From assembly GCF_042651965.1 (NCBI RefSeq), contig NZ_JBHSDY010000010.1, positions 558,001-622,000 on the forward strand: a stretch of 64,000 bases of DNA, in the 5' to 3' direction. Shown piece by piece: positions 36,165 to 47,478 of this stretch; position 1 is the first letter of the stretch; every line of letters starts with the position of its first letter. Both the position numbers and the translations under genes were made by a program. This DNA is from Castellaniella hirudinis (lineage in GTDB: Bacteria > Pseudomonadota > Gammaproteobacteria > Burkholderiales > Burkholderiaceae_B). The notes under the pieces were generated by a model. The model did not search any database, was not told the DNA's origin, and saw only the letters and a list, made by a program, of their open reading frames with translations.

Positions 36165-37847
36165 CTACGGCGCATTCAAATCGTTGTGCCGGGTTTCCTT
36201 GACGAACAGCAGGCCCACGACCAGCGTCATCACGCACACCGCGATCGGATACCACAGGCCGTCGTACATATTGCCGGTGGTGGCCACCGTGGCGAAGGCC
36301 ACCGGGGGCAGAAAGCCGCCGAACCAGCCGTTGCCGATGTGATAGGGCACGCTCATGGAGGTGTAGCGGATGCGCGTGGGAAACATTTCCACCAGCATGG
36401 CGGCGATCGGCCCGTAGACCATGGTGACCTGCAGCACCAGGAAGAACAGCAGCAGCAACACCATGGTGAAGTTGATCTGCGACGGGTCGGCATAGGCGGG
36501 GTAGCCGTGGGTGCGCACCGCCTGGCGCAACTCGTTTTGCAGCTGTTCGTTGCGGCGGGCGAAGTCGGCGCGTGGCAGCGATGTGCCGTCGAAGGCGTCG
36601 ATGCGCTGGTCGCCCACCAGGGCGTAGGCGACGGTGCCCTCGGGAGCCGGCTGGTTGATGTAATGGACCGAGTGGCTCGCCATGAAGGTCTTGAGCAGAT
36701 CGCAGGCGCTGGTAAAGGACGCAATGCCCACCGGATTGAACTGCAGCGAGCAGTCCTGCGGGTCGGATACGACGTACACCGGGGCCTGGTTCTGGGCGCG
36801 CTCCAGCGCCGGGTTGGCGTAGTGGGTCAGGCCCTTGAAGACGGGGAAGTAGGTCAGGGCGGCGATCAGGCAGCCGGCCATGATGATGGGCTTGCGGCCG
36901 ATCCGGTCCGACAGGGCGCCGAACACCAGAAAGAACGGACAGGCCAGCAGCAGGGCCAGGGCCACCAGGATGTTGGCAATGTTGGCGTCCACGCCCAGGG
37001 TCTCGGTCAGGAAGTACAGGGCGTAGAACTGGCCGGTGTACCAGACCACGGCCTGGCCGGCCGTCAGGCCGATCAGGGCCAGCAGGATCAGGCGCAGATT
37101 GCGCCAGCGCCCGAAGGCTTCCTTGATGGGGGCGCGCGAGACCAGGCCTTCGCTTTTCATGCGCGTGAAGGCGGGTGATTCGTGCAGGCGCAGGCGGATC
37201 CAGACCGAGATCACCAGCAGCAGCACGGAAATCAGGAACGGCACGCGCCAGCCCCAGGCGTCGAAGGCCTCCTGGCCCAGCGTGGCGCGGGTGCCCAGGA
37301 CCACGACCAGCGACAGGAACATGCCGGTCGTGGCGGTGGTCTGGATCCAGCTGGTGAAAAAGCCGCGCCGTCCCTGCGGGGCGTGTTCGGCCACGTAGAC
37401 GGCGGCGCCGCCGTATTCGCCTCCCAGCGCCAGGCCCTGCAGCAGGCGCAGCAACAGCAGGATCGTGGGGGCGGCGGTGCCGATCGACGCCGACGAGGGC
37501 AGCACGCCCACCAGAAAGGTGGACAGGCCCATGATCAGGATCGAGACCACGAAGGCGTACTTGCGTCCGACCATGTCGCCCAGCCGGCCGAACACCAGGG
37601 CGCCGAAAGGCCGCACGGCGAAGCCGGCCGCGAAGGTCAGCAGGGCGAAAATGAAGCCCGCCGTGGGATTCAAGCCGGAAAAGAAATGCTGGGCGATGAC
37701 GGCCGCCAGCGAACCATAGACGTAGAAGTCATACCATTCGAAGACCGTGCCCATCGAAGACGCCAGGATGACGCGGCGTTCCTCGTGGGTCATGGGACGG
37801 TTGGCTTCGTCCATGGGATCGTGCGGCATGGGTCGGGCTCGGTTCAT
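36165..37847 (-). CDS. MHS-family MFS metabolite:H+ symporter with periplasmic insertion
   Basis: The 560-residue protein has the MHS (ProP/ShiA/KgtP-like) signature: GTVFEWYDFYVYGSLA at residues 33-48, GRLGDMVGRKYAFV at 88-100 and LLRLLQGLALGGEYGGA at 132-148. These proteins import organic acids or osmolytes with protons. About 119 residues (341-459) are inserted between two helices of the C-terminal half and carry no hydrophobic segment, so they should form an extra outside domain. The start overlaps the histidine kinase stop as ATGA, making it part of the two-component operon. Confidence 0.88.
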   Translation of the reverse strand: MNRARPMPHDPMDEANRPMTHEERRVILASSMGTVFEWYDFYVYGSLAAVIAQHFFSGLNPTAGFIFALLTFAAGFAVRPFGALVFGRLGDMVGRKYAFVVSILIMGLSTFLVGVLPSSASIGTAAPTILLLLRLLQGLALGGEYGGAAVYVAEHAPQGRRGFFTSWIQTTATTGMFLSLVVVLGTRATLGQEAFDAWGWRVPFLISVLLLVISVWIRLRLHESPAFTRMKSEGLVSRAPIKEAFGRWRNLRLILLALIGLTAGQAVVWYTGQFYALYFLTETLGVDANIANILVALALLLACPFFLVFGALSDRIGRKPIIMAGCLIAALTYFPVFKGLTHYANPALERAQNQAPVYVVSDPQDCSLQFNPVGIASFTSACDLLKTFMASHSVHYINQPAPEGTVAYALVGDQRIDAFDGTSLPRADFARRNEQLQNELRQAVRTHGYPAYADPSQINFTMVLLLLFFLVLQVTMVYGPIAAMLVEMFPTRIRYTSMSVPYHIGNGWFGGFLPPVAFATVATTGNMYDGLWYPIAVCVMTLVVGLLFVKETRHNDLNAP

Positions 37848-39295
37848 GATCGGGTCCTGGGCGCATCGTCGCGAGGAAAGGAAACACGCAGCCGGGTGCC
37901 GGCGCTGAGTGGATCGCGGTGGTTGCCGGGCGGCAGGAAGGCAATGGTGGCGTGGTGGTGTTCGGCGACCTCGCGCACGATCGCCAGGCCCAGGCCGCTG
38001 CCCTCGGCATCGTGGCCGAGGATCCGGTAGAACCGGTCGAAGACCCGGGTCCGCTCTTCAGGCGGGATGCCTGGGCCGGAGTCCTGGACTTCGAGGCAGA
38101 CCCGGTCGCCCTCGGGCAGGGCGCGCACCGTGACCTGGCCGCCCTGGGGTGTGTAGAGCAGCGCGTTGTCGATCAGGTTGTTCAGCAGTTCGCGGATCAT
38201 CACCGCGTTGCCGAAAATCGGCAGGGGTTCGCCGGGCGATTCGAATCCCAGGTCGATGCGTCGTTGCAGGGCGGTCTCGACCCATGCCAGCGTGCAGGTC
38301 TCGGCCAGGGGCAGCAGGTCCAGCAATTCGGTGGTGCGCGCCTGGGTGGGGTCGATGGATTCCGCCCGCGCCAGCAGCAGCAACTGGTTCACCAGCCGGG
38401 TGGCGCGCCGGGACCCGGTGATCAGTTGCTGCAGGCTGTCGCGCATACGTTCCGGTTCCTGTTCGCGCAGCGCCAGTTCGCATTGGGTGCGGATGCCGGC
38501 CAACGGGGTTTTCAACTGGTGGGCGGCGTTGGCGACGAAGCGCCGCTGGGAATCGATGGAGTCCGACAGGCGTTGCAGCACGTTGTTCATGGACGCGATC
38601 AGCGGCACGATTTCGGCCGGCGCCAGATCATCGCGGATGGGCGACAGGTCACTGGGTTTGCGCCGCCGCATGTGCTCCTGGAGCAGGCTGAGCGGCTCCA
38701 GGCCCTGGGTCAGCCCCAGTCCGGCCAGCATGGCGGCCAGCGGCAGGATGATGAGCTGGGGCGTCAGCATGCCGGTCAGGATTTCCTGCTGCAGCGTCGC
38801 GCGCGCCTCGGCCGGTTCGGACACGACGGTCAGAAAACCGGTGCCGTCCTGGTCGCGCCCGCCCCAGACGTAGGCCATGCGGATGGACTGATGATTCTGG
38901 GACGCATTGCGAAAGCGGATCTGGTCAATGTCGTAGCCCCAGTTTTCCGGGGTGGGGATGGCGGGGTCGCCCGCCAGCAGGTGGCCGTTGGCGTCCAGGA
39001 TCTGCCAACTGGTGGCGGACTCGTCCGCACCGCCGGCCAGCACCGTGCGGGCCGATTCGGACAGCGTCACCCCGTTGACCAGGCGTTGCTGCTCGACCTC
39101 GTGGCGCAGCAGGCGCAGATGGCTCGACAGCGTCCGGTCATAGGGCGAGTTGGCGATGTTCAGGGAAATGAAATAGGTGATGACGATGCCGATCGACCAC
39201 AGGACGAACAGCGGCACGATCATCCACAGCAGGATGCGGCCCAGCAGCGTTGCGTGCCGGCGGTGGGGCCGGTGTGGTACCGGATCGGCGAACAT
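37844..39295 (-). CDS. Sensor histidine kinase (TctE-like)
   Basis: This 483-residue membrane kinase has two transmembrane helices (about 18-44 and 178-198) around a periplasmic sensor part. A HAMP-like stretch is followed by the phospho-acceptor His259 in FVANAAHQLKTPL, then N-box NLIDNALLYTP, DSGPGIP and GSGLGLAIV. The sensor half resembles the DUF-type N-terminal domain of TctE, which senses tricarboxylates. It lies 12 bp after its response regulator and is coupled to the MHS transporter, the probable target of control. Confidence 0.9.
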   Translation of the reverse strand: MFADPVPHRPHRRHATLLGRILLWMIVPLFVLWSIGIVITYFISLNIANSPYDRTLSSHLRLLRHEVEQQRLVNGVTLSESARTVLAGGADESATSWQILDANGHLLAGDPAIPTPENWGYDIDQIRFRNASQNHQSIRMAYVWGGRDQDGTGFLTVVSEPAEARATLQQEILTGMLTPQLIILPLAAMLAGLGLTQGLEPLSLLQEHMRRRKPSDLSPIRDDLAPAEIVPLIASMNNVLQRLSDSIDSQRRFVANAAHQLKTPLAGIRTQCELALREQEPERMRDSLQQLITGSRRATRLVNQLLLLARAESIDPTQARTTELLDLLPLAETCTLAWVETALQRRIDLGFESPGEPLPIFGNAVMIRELLNNLIDNALLYTPQGGQVTVRALPEGDRVCLEVQDSGPGIPPEERTRVFDRFYRILGHDAEGSGLGLAIVREVAEHHHATIAFLPPGNHRDPLSAGTRLRVSFPRDDAPRTRS

Positions 39296-39307
39296 GGCAG
39301 GGCCGCG

Positions 39308-40009
39308 TCAGCCGACGGCCGCCGTGTCTGCCGGTACGGCGCGGCTGTCGGGTTCCAGGCAGTACCCCAGGCCGCGCACGGTCAGGATGTGGACATCGGC
39401 CGGCTCGATCTTTTTACGCAGCCGGTGGATGTAGACCTCGATGGCGTTGGTGGTGACTTCTTCGCCCCATTCGCACAGCAGGTCCACCAACTGGTGTTTG
39501 CTGATCATGCGGCCGCTGCGCGACAGGAAGATTTCCAGCAGGCTGGTTTCGCGGGCGGACAGTTCGACGGCCGTGTCGTCGATGGTGGCGATGCGCCCGT
39601 TCAGGTCGAAGGCCAGGCGTCCGTGACGCAGGACGGATGCGCGTGCCCCGCCGTGTCGGCGGATCAGGGCGCGCACGCGGGCTTCCAGTTCGCTGAGGGC
39701 GAAGGGCTTGGACATATAGTCGTCGGCCCCCAGGTCCAGGCCTTCGACGCGCTGTTCGATGGAATCGGCGGCCGTCAGGATCAGAACAGGGAGGGGGGTG
39801 CTGCGCTGGCGCAGCTTGCGCAGCACGGACAGGCCGTCCAGGCGCGGCAGGCCCAGATCCAGGATCAGGAGATCGAAGGTCTGCAATTGCAGGGCGGAAT
39901 CGGCGCTGGAGCCGTCGTTGACGACGTCCACGGCATAGCCTTCGTAGCGCAGCGATCGGGACAGCCCGTCCGCGAGAATGCTGTCGTCCTCGGCAATCAG
40001 GATACGCAT
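39308..40009 (-). CDS. OmpR-family response regulator (TctD-like)
   Basis: The 233-residue protein has a receiver domain (acidic pocket E7-D8-D9, phosphorylated D51, conserved K101) and a winged-helix DNA-binding domain (about 130-225, VYIHRLRKKIE and VRGLGYCL). The frame is open 27 codons upstream, but ATG at 40009 gives the canonical MRILIAEDD start. First gene of the regulator-kinase-transporter operon, divergent from recA. Confidence 0.92.
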   Translation of the reverse strand: MRILIAEDDSILADGLSRSLRYEGYAVDVVNDGSSADSALQLQTFDLLILDLGLPRLDGLSVLRKLRQRSTPLPVLILTAADSIEQRVEGLDLGADDYMSKPFALSELEARVRALIRRHGGARASVLRHGRLAFDLNGRIATIDDTAVELSARETSLLEIFLSRSGRMISKHQLVDLLCEWGEEVTTNAIEVYIHRLRKKIEPADVHILTVRGLGYCLEPDSRAVPADTAAVG

Positions 40010-40167
40010 GGCGGGAATGACATCCAGGGGGAGAGGGGCGTTGACGGCCCGGACTGGCGTCATTGTGGCACGCGGGACCCACGCGGTCATTTAGGGTAAA
40101 CGATGGGCGGAGTATGGCGCGGGTGGCCGGACCGGCGGCAGGACCGATCGGCTCGGCTGCGACAGGA

Positions 40168-40198
40168 TTGCCACATCTGTATTTTCATACAGTATAAT
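40168..40198 (+). promoter_or_regulatory. recA promoter with LexA (SOS) box
   Basis: CTGTATTTTCATACAG at 40177-40192 matches the CTGT-N8-ACAG SOS operator exactly. It abuts TATAAT at 40193-40198, with TTGCCA at 40168-40173 as a -35 element (19-bp spacing). Bound LexA would cover the promoter, giving the classical DNA-damage control of recA. Confidence 0.88.
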
Positions 40199-40292
40199 TT
40201 AGTGCAATAATTTCCCGAATCCCGCTGTGCTCACCCGGACCGGACCGGCCGGCAATGACTTGCACAGCTTGTCTCTCAATAGGAATTCCCTC

Positions 40293-41343
<1,051 letters not shown>

Positions 41344-41354
<11 letters not shown>

Positions 41355-41928
41355 GCGCGACGACGGGTTCAGCACCGTGTTCGGCGACGATGAATCGTCG
41401 CCGGGCGGTGATGATTCGTCCGGGCGCGGGGCCAAGTCCGGCTCCAGCGGCGCCGGCCTCAGTTTGAAAGCCCGGGCCGTGGCCTATCTGTCCCGGCGGG
41501 AACATTCCCGCCAGGAATTGCGCCGCAAGTTGTCCGCCTGGTGCGATGATCCCGCTGCCGTCGAGGCCGTACTCGACGATCTGGCGCGCGAACACTGGCA
41601 GTCCGACCAGCGTTACGCCCAGGCCTATGCCCACCGCGTCGCCGCCCGCCAGGGCACGCAGCGCATCCTGGGCGCCCTGCGCCAGCAGGGGCTGGCCGAC
41701 GAGCAGTTGGCGGATCTGAAAGATGGGTTGCGCGCGTCCGAAGCCGGGCGCGCGCGCGCCGTCTGGCAACGCAAATTCGGTCAGGCGCCCGCCGACCCCC
41801 GCGAATACGCGCGGCAGTACCGTTTCATGGCGGGGCGGGGGTTCTCGGTGGATTGCATCCGGCGCCTGCTGAGCAGCCGGGAAAACTTCGATCCGGCAGA
41901 CTCCGCTGCGGAAGACGAGCAGGACTGA
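41344..41928 (+). CDS. recX: Regulatory protein RecX
   Basis: The 194-residue protein has a disordered Ser/Gly/Asp-rich N-terminus (residues 1-35) and then RecX helical repeats: KARAVAYLSRREHSRQELRRKL, HWQSDQRYAQAYAHRVAARQG and FMAGRGFSVDCIRRLL. RecX caps and disassembles RecA filaments. The exact start is unsure: ATG at 41344 overlaps recA, and later in-frame starts would only trim the disordered part. Confidence 0.9.
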
Positions 41929-41935
41929 ATTCGCT

Positions 41936-41954
41936 GCACGGCACCGTGCCGTGC
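41936..41954. terminator. Palindrome between convergent recX and metR
   Basis: GCACGGCAC and GTGCCGTGC, separated by one base, fill the 27-bp gap between the two gene ends. A hairpin here could end transcription from both sides. There is no T-tract. Confidence 0.4.
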
Positions 41955-41955
41955 G

Positions 41956-42870
41956 CTAGCCCGCCGCCCGTATCCCCGGCAAAGTCTCGAAACACGTGCG
42001 CCGCGCTTGTTCCAGGAACGCCTGCACGTAGGCCGTCTCCGCGTCCTCGGTGCGGATGCCGGCCTGCAAGGTGCGCCAGATCCCCGACCCCAGGCGGCAG
42101 ATCTTCAGCCCCGGCAGATTCTTGTATTCATCCAGCGCCCAACTGGGCAGCGCGGCCACGCCCCGGCCGCTGGCGACCAGTTGCACGATCATGGGCGTCA
42201 GTTCCGCCGTGCGTACGGCGGCGGGTTCCACGCCGGCCGGGTCCAGAAACGTCGTATAGACGTCCAGGCGGGCCCGGTCGACCGGGTAGGTGATCAGGAT
42301 CTGGTCGGCCAGGTCTTCCGGCCGGATCCGGTCGGCCGCGCCCAGCGGCCCCTGGCTGGCGACCGCCAGCACCAGTTCGTAGGCAAAGAGCGGCGTGTAG
42401 TCCACCGATTCCAGCGGTTCGGGGTCGGAGGTGATGACCACGTCCAGGTCGCCGCGCGCCAGGGCGGGCAGGGGGGCGAAGGAAAACGCCGCCGTCAGGT
42501 CCAGGGAGACTTCCGGCCAATCCTTGCGGAAGGTGTCCAGGGTGGGCATCAGCCACTGAAAGCAGGAGTGGCAGTCGATGGCGACGTGCAGGCGGCCGGC
42601 GCGGCCGGCCGCCAGGCGGCGCAATTCCAGCTCGACCGCGCGTACGCGCGGCAGCACGTCCTCGGCCAGCGCCACCAGCCGCAGGCCCGCCGTGGTCAGG
42701 CGGGCAGGGCGGGTGCGCCGGTTCAGCAGCGGCGTCTTCAGCCGCACTTCCAGGTCGCGCAACTGGTGCGACAGGGCGGACTGGGTCAGGTGCAGCCTTT
42801 CGGCGGCCTCTTGCAAGCTGCCGCCCTCGCGGATGGCCAGCAGGGTTTCCAGGTGTCGGACCTCAATCAT
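41956..42870 (-). CDS. metR: LysR-type regulator of methionine synthesis
   Basis: This 304-residue LysR protein has an N-terminal helix-turn-helix (residues 1-62, AAERLHLTQSALSHQLRDLE) and an effector domain that contains HSCFQWLMPTLDTFRKDWPEV, typical of MetR. MetR activates metE and related genes with homocysteine as co-regulator. It is divergent from metE, the usual arrangement. Confidence 0.92.
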   Translation of the reverse strand: MIEVRHLETLLAIREGGSLQEAAERLHLTQSALSHQLRDLEVRLKTPLLNRRTRPARLTTAGLRLVALAEDVLPRVRAVELELRRLAAGRAGRLHVAIDCHSCFQWLMPTLDTFRKDWPEVSLDLTAAFSFAPLPALARGDLDVVITSDPEPLESVDYTPLFAYELVLAVASQGPLGAADRIRPEDLADQILITYPVDRARLDVYTTFLDPAGVEPAAVRTAELTPMIVQLVASGRGVAALPSWALDEYKNLPGLKICRLGSGIWRTLQAGIRTEDAETAYVQAFLEQARRTCFETLPGIRAAG

Positions 42871-42955
42871 GAATTTCTCTCATGTTATCCGTGCAGGATT
42901 TGATTTTTTATTTTTCGCCACCAAAGGCAGAATGTCGTTCATTGAATAATTTTAA
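42870..42955. promoter_or_regulatory. Two MetR-like sites between metR and metE
   Basis: MetR recognises TGAA-N5-TTCA. Near matches are TGAA-N5-CTCA at 42870-42882, overlapping the metR start, and TGAA-N5-TTAA at 42943-42955, 18 bp before metE. Each departs by one base in the second half-site. Position and spacing fit MetR autorepression and metE activation. Confidence 0.5.
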
Positions 42956-42972
42956 TGTTATCAGGATTCATC

Positions 42973-45270
42973 ATGACGATCATTCATAATCTTGGCTTCC
43001 CTCGAATCGGCGCTGCCCGGGAATTGAAGCGCGCCCAGGAAGCCTACTGGGCCGGCAAGGCCGATCTGGACAGCCTGCTGGCGACGGGCCGTGACCTGCG
43101 GGCCCGTCACTGGGCGATCCAGGCCGACGCCGGCGCGCAATGGGTGCCCGTCGGTGATTTCGCCTGGTACGACCAGATTCTGGAGTGGACCACGCTGCTG
43201 GGCGCGGTGCCGGCGCGCTTCGGCCAGGCGGACGATGCCCCGGTCGAACTGGACACCCTGTTCCGCATGGCCCGCGGCCGCGCCCCATCGGGCACGCCGG
43301 CGGCGGCCTGCGAAATGACCAAATGGTTCGACACCAACTATCACTACATCACGCCTGAACTGCATCCCGGCCAGACCTACCGCATTGCGCGCGATTCGCT
43401 GTTCGAACAAGTGGCCGAGGCCCAGGCGCTGGGCCACCGCGTCCGCCCGGTGATTCCGGGGCCGCTGACCTGGCTGTGGCTGGGCAAGGGGGACGCCTAC
43501 ACGGCCGGCGCCGCCGACGCCGCCAAGCTCGATCTGCTGCCCGGCCTGCTGGCCGTCTATGAACAAGTGCTGCAACGCCTGGCCGCCCAGGGCGTGGAGT
43601 GGGTGCAGATCGATGAGCCCATCCTGGTGCTGGACCTGCCGCAGGCCTGGCGCGAAGCGCTGGCCGGCGTCTACGCCCGCCTGGCGGCGCAGGGGTCCAA
43701 CGTGCTGCTGGCCACGTATTTCGGCAGCGTCGAGCACAACCTGGACGTCATCCAGGCCCTGCCTGTGCAGGGGCTGCACGTGGACCTGGTGCGCGCGCCG
43801 GGCCAGCAAGCGGCCGTGCTGGCCGCGGTGCGCAATGATCAAGTGCTGTCGCTGGGCGTGATCGACGGGCGCAACGTCTGGCGCGCCGACCTGGACCGCA
43901 TCCATGAACAGGTCCGGGCGGCGGCGCAAGCGCTGGGCGAACGCCTGTGGCTGGCGCCCTCGTGCTCGCTGCTGCACACCCCCATCGACCTCAGCCTGGA
44001 AACCGCGTTGGATGGTGAGTTGCGCAGTTGGCTGTCCTTTTCCGTGCAGAAACTCGACGAACTGCGTTTGCTGCGGACTCTGGTGGACGGCGACGCCGAT
44101 GCGCGTGATCAACAGGCGCTGGCGGCGGCCCGCCAGGCCGTGCGCGACCGCGCCGCGTCCAGCCGCATTCACCGCAAGGACGTGGCCGAGCGTCTGGCGG
44201 CCTCGGCGGCGGTGCGCCGTGACCGTGCGCCGTTTGGCCGACGCATTGCCGCTCAGCAAGCGCACCTGGGGCTGCCGCGCTACCCTACGACGACGATCGG
44301 CTCTTTCCCGCAGACCGCGGAAATCCGCGCACTGCGCCGTGACTGGCGGGCCGGGACGCTGGGCGACGCCGCCTACGAAAAGGCGATCCGCGCCGAAATC
44401 GAACGCGTGGTGCGTTTCCAGGAGGAAATCGGCCTGGACGTGCTGGTGCACGGCGAACCCGAGCGCAACGACATGGTGGAATATTTTGGTGAGCTGCTGG
44501 CCGGTTTCGCCTTCACCGCCTACGGCTGGGTGCAGAGCTACGGTTCGCGCTGCGTCAAGCCGCCCCTGATCTATGGCGACGTGGCGCGCCTGGCCCCCAT
44601 GACCGTGGCCTGGTCGGCCTACGCGCAGTCCCTGACGGACAAGCCGGTCAAGGGCATGCTGACCGGTCCGGTGACGATCCTGCAATGGTCTTTCGTGCGC
44701 GACGACCAGCCGCGCGAGCAGACCTGCCGCCAGATCGCCCTGGCTCTGCGCGACGAGGTCCAGGACCTGGAGCAGGCCGGCGTGACCGTGATCCAGATCG
44801 ACGAACCGGCCATTCGCGAAGGCCTGCCGCTGCGGCGCAGCGACTGGGCCGCCTACCTGGACTGGGCGGTGGACAGCTTCCGCCTGTCCACCAGCGGGGT
44901 GCGCGACGACACGCAGATCCACACCCATATGTGTTATTCGGAGTTCAACGACATCATCGAGGCGATCGCGGCGATGGACGCAGACGTGATCACGATCGAG
45001 ACCTCGCGCTCGAACATGGAGCTGCTGGGAGCGTTCGAGAATTTCGCCTACCCGAACGACATCGGTCCCGGGGTCTACGACATCCATTCGCCCAACGTCC
45101 CGCGCGAGGACTGGATGGTGGACCTGATGCGGCGCGCCGCCCGGCGCCTGCCCGCCGAACGGCTCTGGGTCAATCCGGACTGCGGCCTGAAGACGCGCGG
45201 CTGGCCGGAAACCCGCGCAGCGCTGCAGGCCATGGTGCAGGCCGCCCGGACGCTGCGCGAAGCGGCCTGA
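42973..45270 (+). CDS. metE: Cobalamin-independent methionine synthase
   Basis: The 765-residue enzyme transfers a methyl group from methyltetrahydrofolate polyglutamate to homocysteine. The N-terminal half starts TIIHNLGFPRIGAARELK. The catalytic half has PTTTIGSFPQT and the zinc ligands His652 and Cys654 in HTHMCYSEF and Cys737 in NPDCGLKTRGW. ATG at 42973 follows AGGA; six extra codons upstream are unlikely to be used. Length is normal. Confidence 0.97.
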   Translation: MTIIHNLGFPRIGAARELKRAQEAYWAGKADLDSLLATGRDLRARHWAIQADAGAQWVPVGDFAWYDQILEWTTLLGAVPARFGQADDAPVELDTLFRMARGRAPSGTPAAACEMTKWFDTNYHYITPELHPGQTYRIARDSLFEQVAEAQALGHRVRPVIPGPLTWLWLGKGDAYTAGAADAAKLDLLPGLLAVYEQVLQRLAAQGVEWVQIDEPILVLDLPQAWREALAGVYARLAAQGSNVLLATYFGSVEHNLDVIQALPVQGLHVDLVRAPGQQAAVLAAVRNDQVLSLGVIDGRNVWRADLDRIHEQVRAAAQALGERLWLAPSCSLLHTPIDLSLETALDGELRSWLSFSVQKLDELRLLRTLVDGDADARDQQALAAARQAVRDRAASSRIHRKDVAERLAASAAVRRDRAPFGRRIAAQQAHLGLPRYPTTTIGSFPQTAEIRALRRDWRAGTLGDAAYEKAIRAEIERVVRFQEEIGLDVLVHGEPERNDMVEYFGELLAGFAFTAYGWVQSYGSRCVKPPLIYGDVARLAPMTVAWSAYAQSLTDKPVKGMLTGPVTILQWSFVRDDQPREQTCRQIALALRDEVQDLEQAGVTVIQIDEPAIREGLPLRRSDWAAYLDWAVDSFRLSTSGVRDDTQIHTHMCYSEFNDIIEAIAAMDADVITIETSRSNMELLGAFENFAYPNDIGPGVYDIHSPNVPREDWMVDLMRRAARRLPAERLWVNPDCGLKTRGWPETRAALQAMVQAARTLREAA

Positions 45271-45454
45271 GCATGACGGCATCGGCCGGCCTCGTTCCTG
45301 GGGCCGGGCCGTGTCGGCCGAGCCGGCCGGCTGCGCGCCCGGCCGGCGCACCTGCTGATCCGGCCGGGCCGGGGCCTGCGGCCTCGATATAACCCGGGAC
45401 TTATACAGGGTATATAATCGAAAGGTTTCACGAATTCCGGCCTTTTCGTCCCTC
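45271..45454. other. GC-rich GGCCGG-repeat spacer with a TATAAT element
   Basis: This gap of 184 bp after metE holds many copies of GGCCGG or CCGGCC between about 45284 and 45376, which could fold into strong RNA hairpins and help end metE transcription. At its right end TATAAT (45413-45418) is a likely -10 element for the DUF2889 gene; no good -35 was seen. TATAA and TTATA arms around CCCGGGAC (45388-45405) make a short inverted repeat next to it. Confidence 0.4.
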
Positions 45455-46039
45455 ATGCCCTTGTCCGATCCGGCGTGCCCACGCCGTCCCGTCCACACGC
45501 GCTCCATTCGCGTCGATTCCTATGCCAGGGATGACGGGCAATGGGACATCGAAGCCGAACTCATCGACACCAAGACCTACGATTTCCCGATCCGCGGGGG
45601 CGGCGTCCATCCCGCGGGCGCGCCGGTGCACCACATGCGCCTGCGCATCACCATCGATGATCAATTCACCATCACGGCCTCCGAGGCCGCCTACGAGGCC
45701 GCACCCTACGGCGAATTCTGCAGCGCCATCGCGCCGGAATACAGCCAGTTGGTCGGCCTGAATCTGCTCAAACAGTTCCGCCAACGCGTGCGCGAGCGTT
45801 TCGGCCGCACGGCCGGCTGCACCCACGTTACGGAACTGACCAATGTGCTGCCCACCGTGGCGGTCCAGACCATGGCCGACCGCCGCCGCAAAGCGGACAC
45901 CGGCGAGCGGCCGTTCCAATTGGACGGCTGCCATGCCTTGCGCGTGGACGGTCCCGTGGTGCGCATGCATTATTCCCCCTGGTACGTCCCCGCCGAGGGA
46001 CTCTCCGATGAAACCGAGGCGAAGTCCGATGAACGCTAG
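45455..46039 (+). CDS. DUF2889 protein, 3' end formed by a MITE-like insertion
   Basis: The 194-residue protein matches DUF2889: an N-terminal HTRSIRVDSYARDDGQWDIEAEL segment, a middle MRLRITIDD, and GCTHVTELTNVLPTVAVQTMA near residue 120. The function of the family is unknown. The TAG stop (46037-46039) uses two bases of the left terminal repeat of the element at 46038, so the original reading frame may have ended elsewhere; the conserved core is complete. The upstream TATAAT is at 45413. Confidence 0.8.
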   Translation: MPLSDPACPRRPVHTRSIRVDSYARDDGQWDIEAELIDTKTYDFPIRGGGVHPAGAPVHHMRLRITIDDQFTITASEAAYEAAPYGEFCSAIAPEYSQLVGLNLLKQFRQRVRERFGRTAGCTHVTELTNVLPTVAVQTMADRRRKADTGERPFQLDGCHALRVDGPVVRMHYSPWYVPAEGLSDETEAKSDER

Positions 46040-46202
46040 GGACCCTCTGAACAAGTCCTCGCGCCGCGTGCATCTGCGGTCTCGGGCGGTCTGCGGCGTT
46101 GCTCATCCTCGCGATAGCTACGGCTATCGCTGCGGTTCGCGCCTTGCATCCCATCCCGATCCGCAGCGCCCGCTTTCCGCTCGACTTATTCAGAGGTTCC
46201 CT
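46038..46202. mobile_element. 165-bp MITE-like element
   Basis: The ends are near-perfect 20-bp inverted repeats: AGGGACCCTCTGAACAAGTC at 46038-46057 and the reverse of GACTTATTCAGAGGTTCCCT at 46183-46202, differing at two positions. The inside is noncoding and holds a perfect 8-bp hairpin GCGATAGC/GCTATCGC at 46111-46130. Ends of the GG(A/G)ACCTCTGAA type resemble IS5-like insertion sequence termini, so a non-autonomous derivative is likely. No clear target duplication was found. It separates DUF2889 from sucC. Confidence 0.7.
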
Positions 46203-46298
46203 GGCGTGCTCCAGGGCGCTGGCCGGACGGCGGTCTTGGACCGGTTCGCCGAAGCGGCGGATCGACGGCTTTCTTTTTTCTTCACTGACAGGTAACTC

Positions 46299-47459
<1,161 letters not shown>

Positions 47460-47478
47460 GCATCGAAGGGAATAGAAC

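Noticed and set aside
45284..45376. Clustered GGCCGG repeats after metE read as a possible CRISPR or tandem repeat array
   Set aside because: Copies are short, irregularly spaced and without unique spacers. GC bias and hairpin formation explain them.
42961..45507. 848-codon minus-strand frame opposite metE
   Set aside because: metE is certain on the + strand. The antisense product is compositionally biased and would run through the metE start and DUF2889 promoter region.
46203..46298. Search for a sucC promoter or riboswitch in the spacer after the MITE
   Set aside because: No convincing -35/-10 pair or conserved RNA fold was seen; a T-rich run at about 46269-46282 is not preceded by a proper terminator stem.
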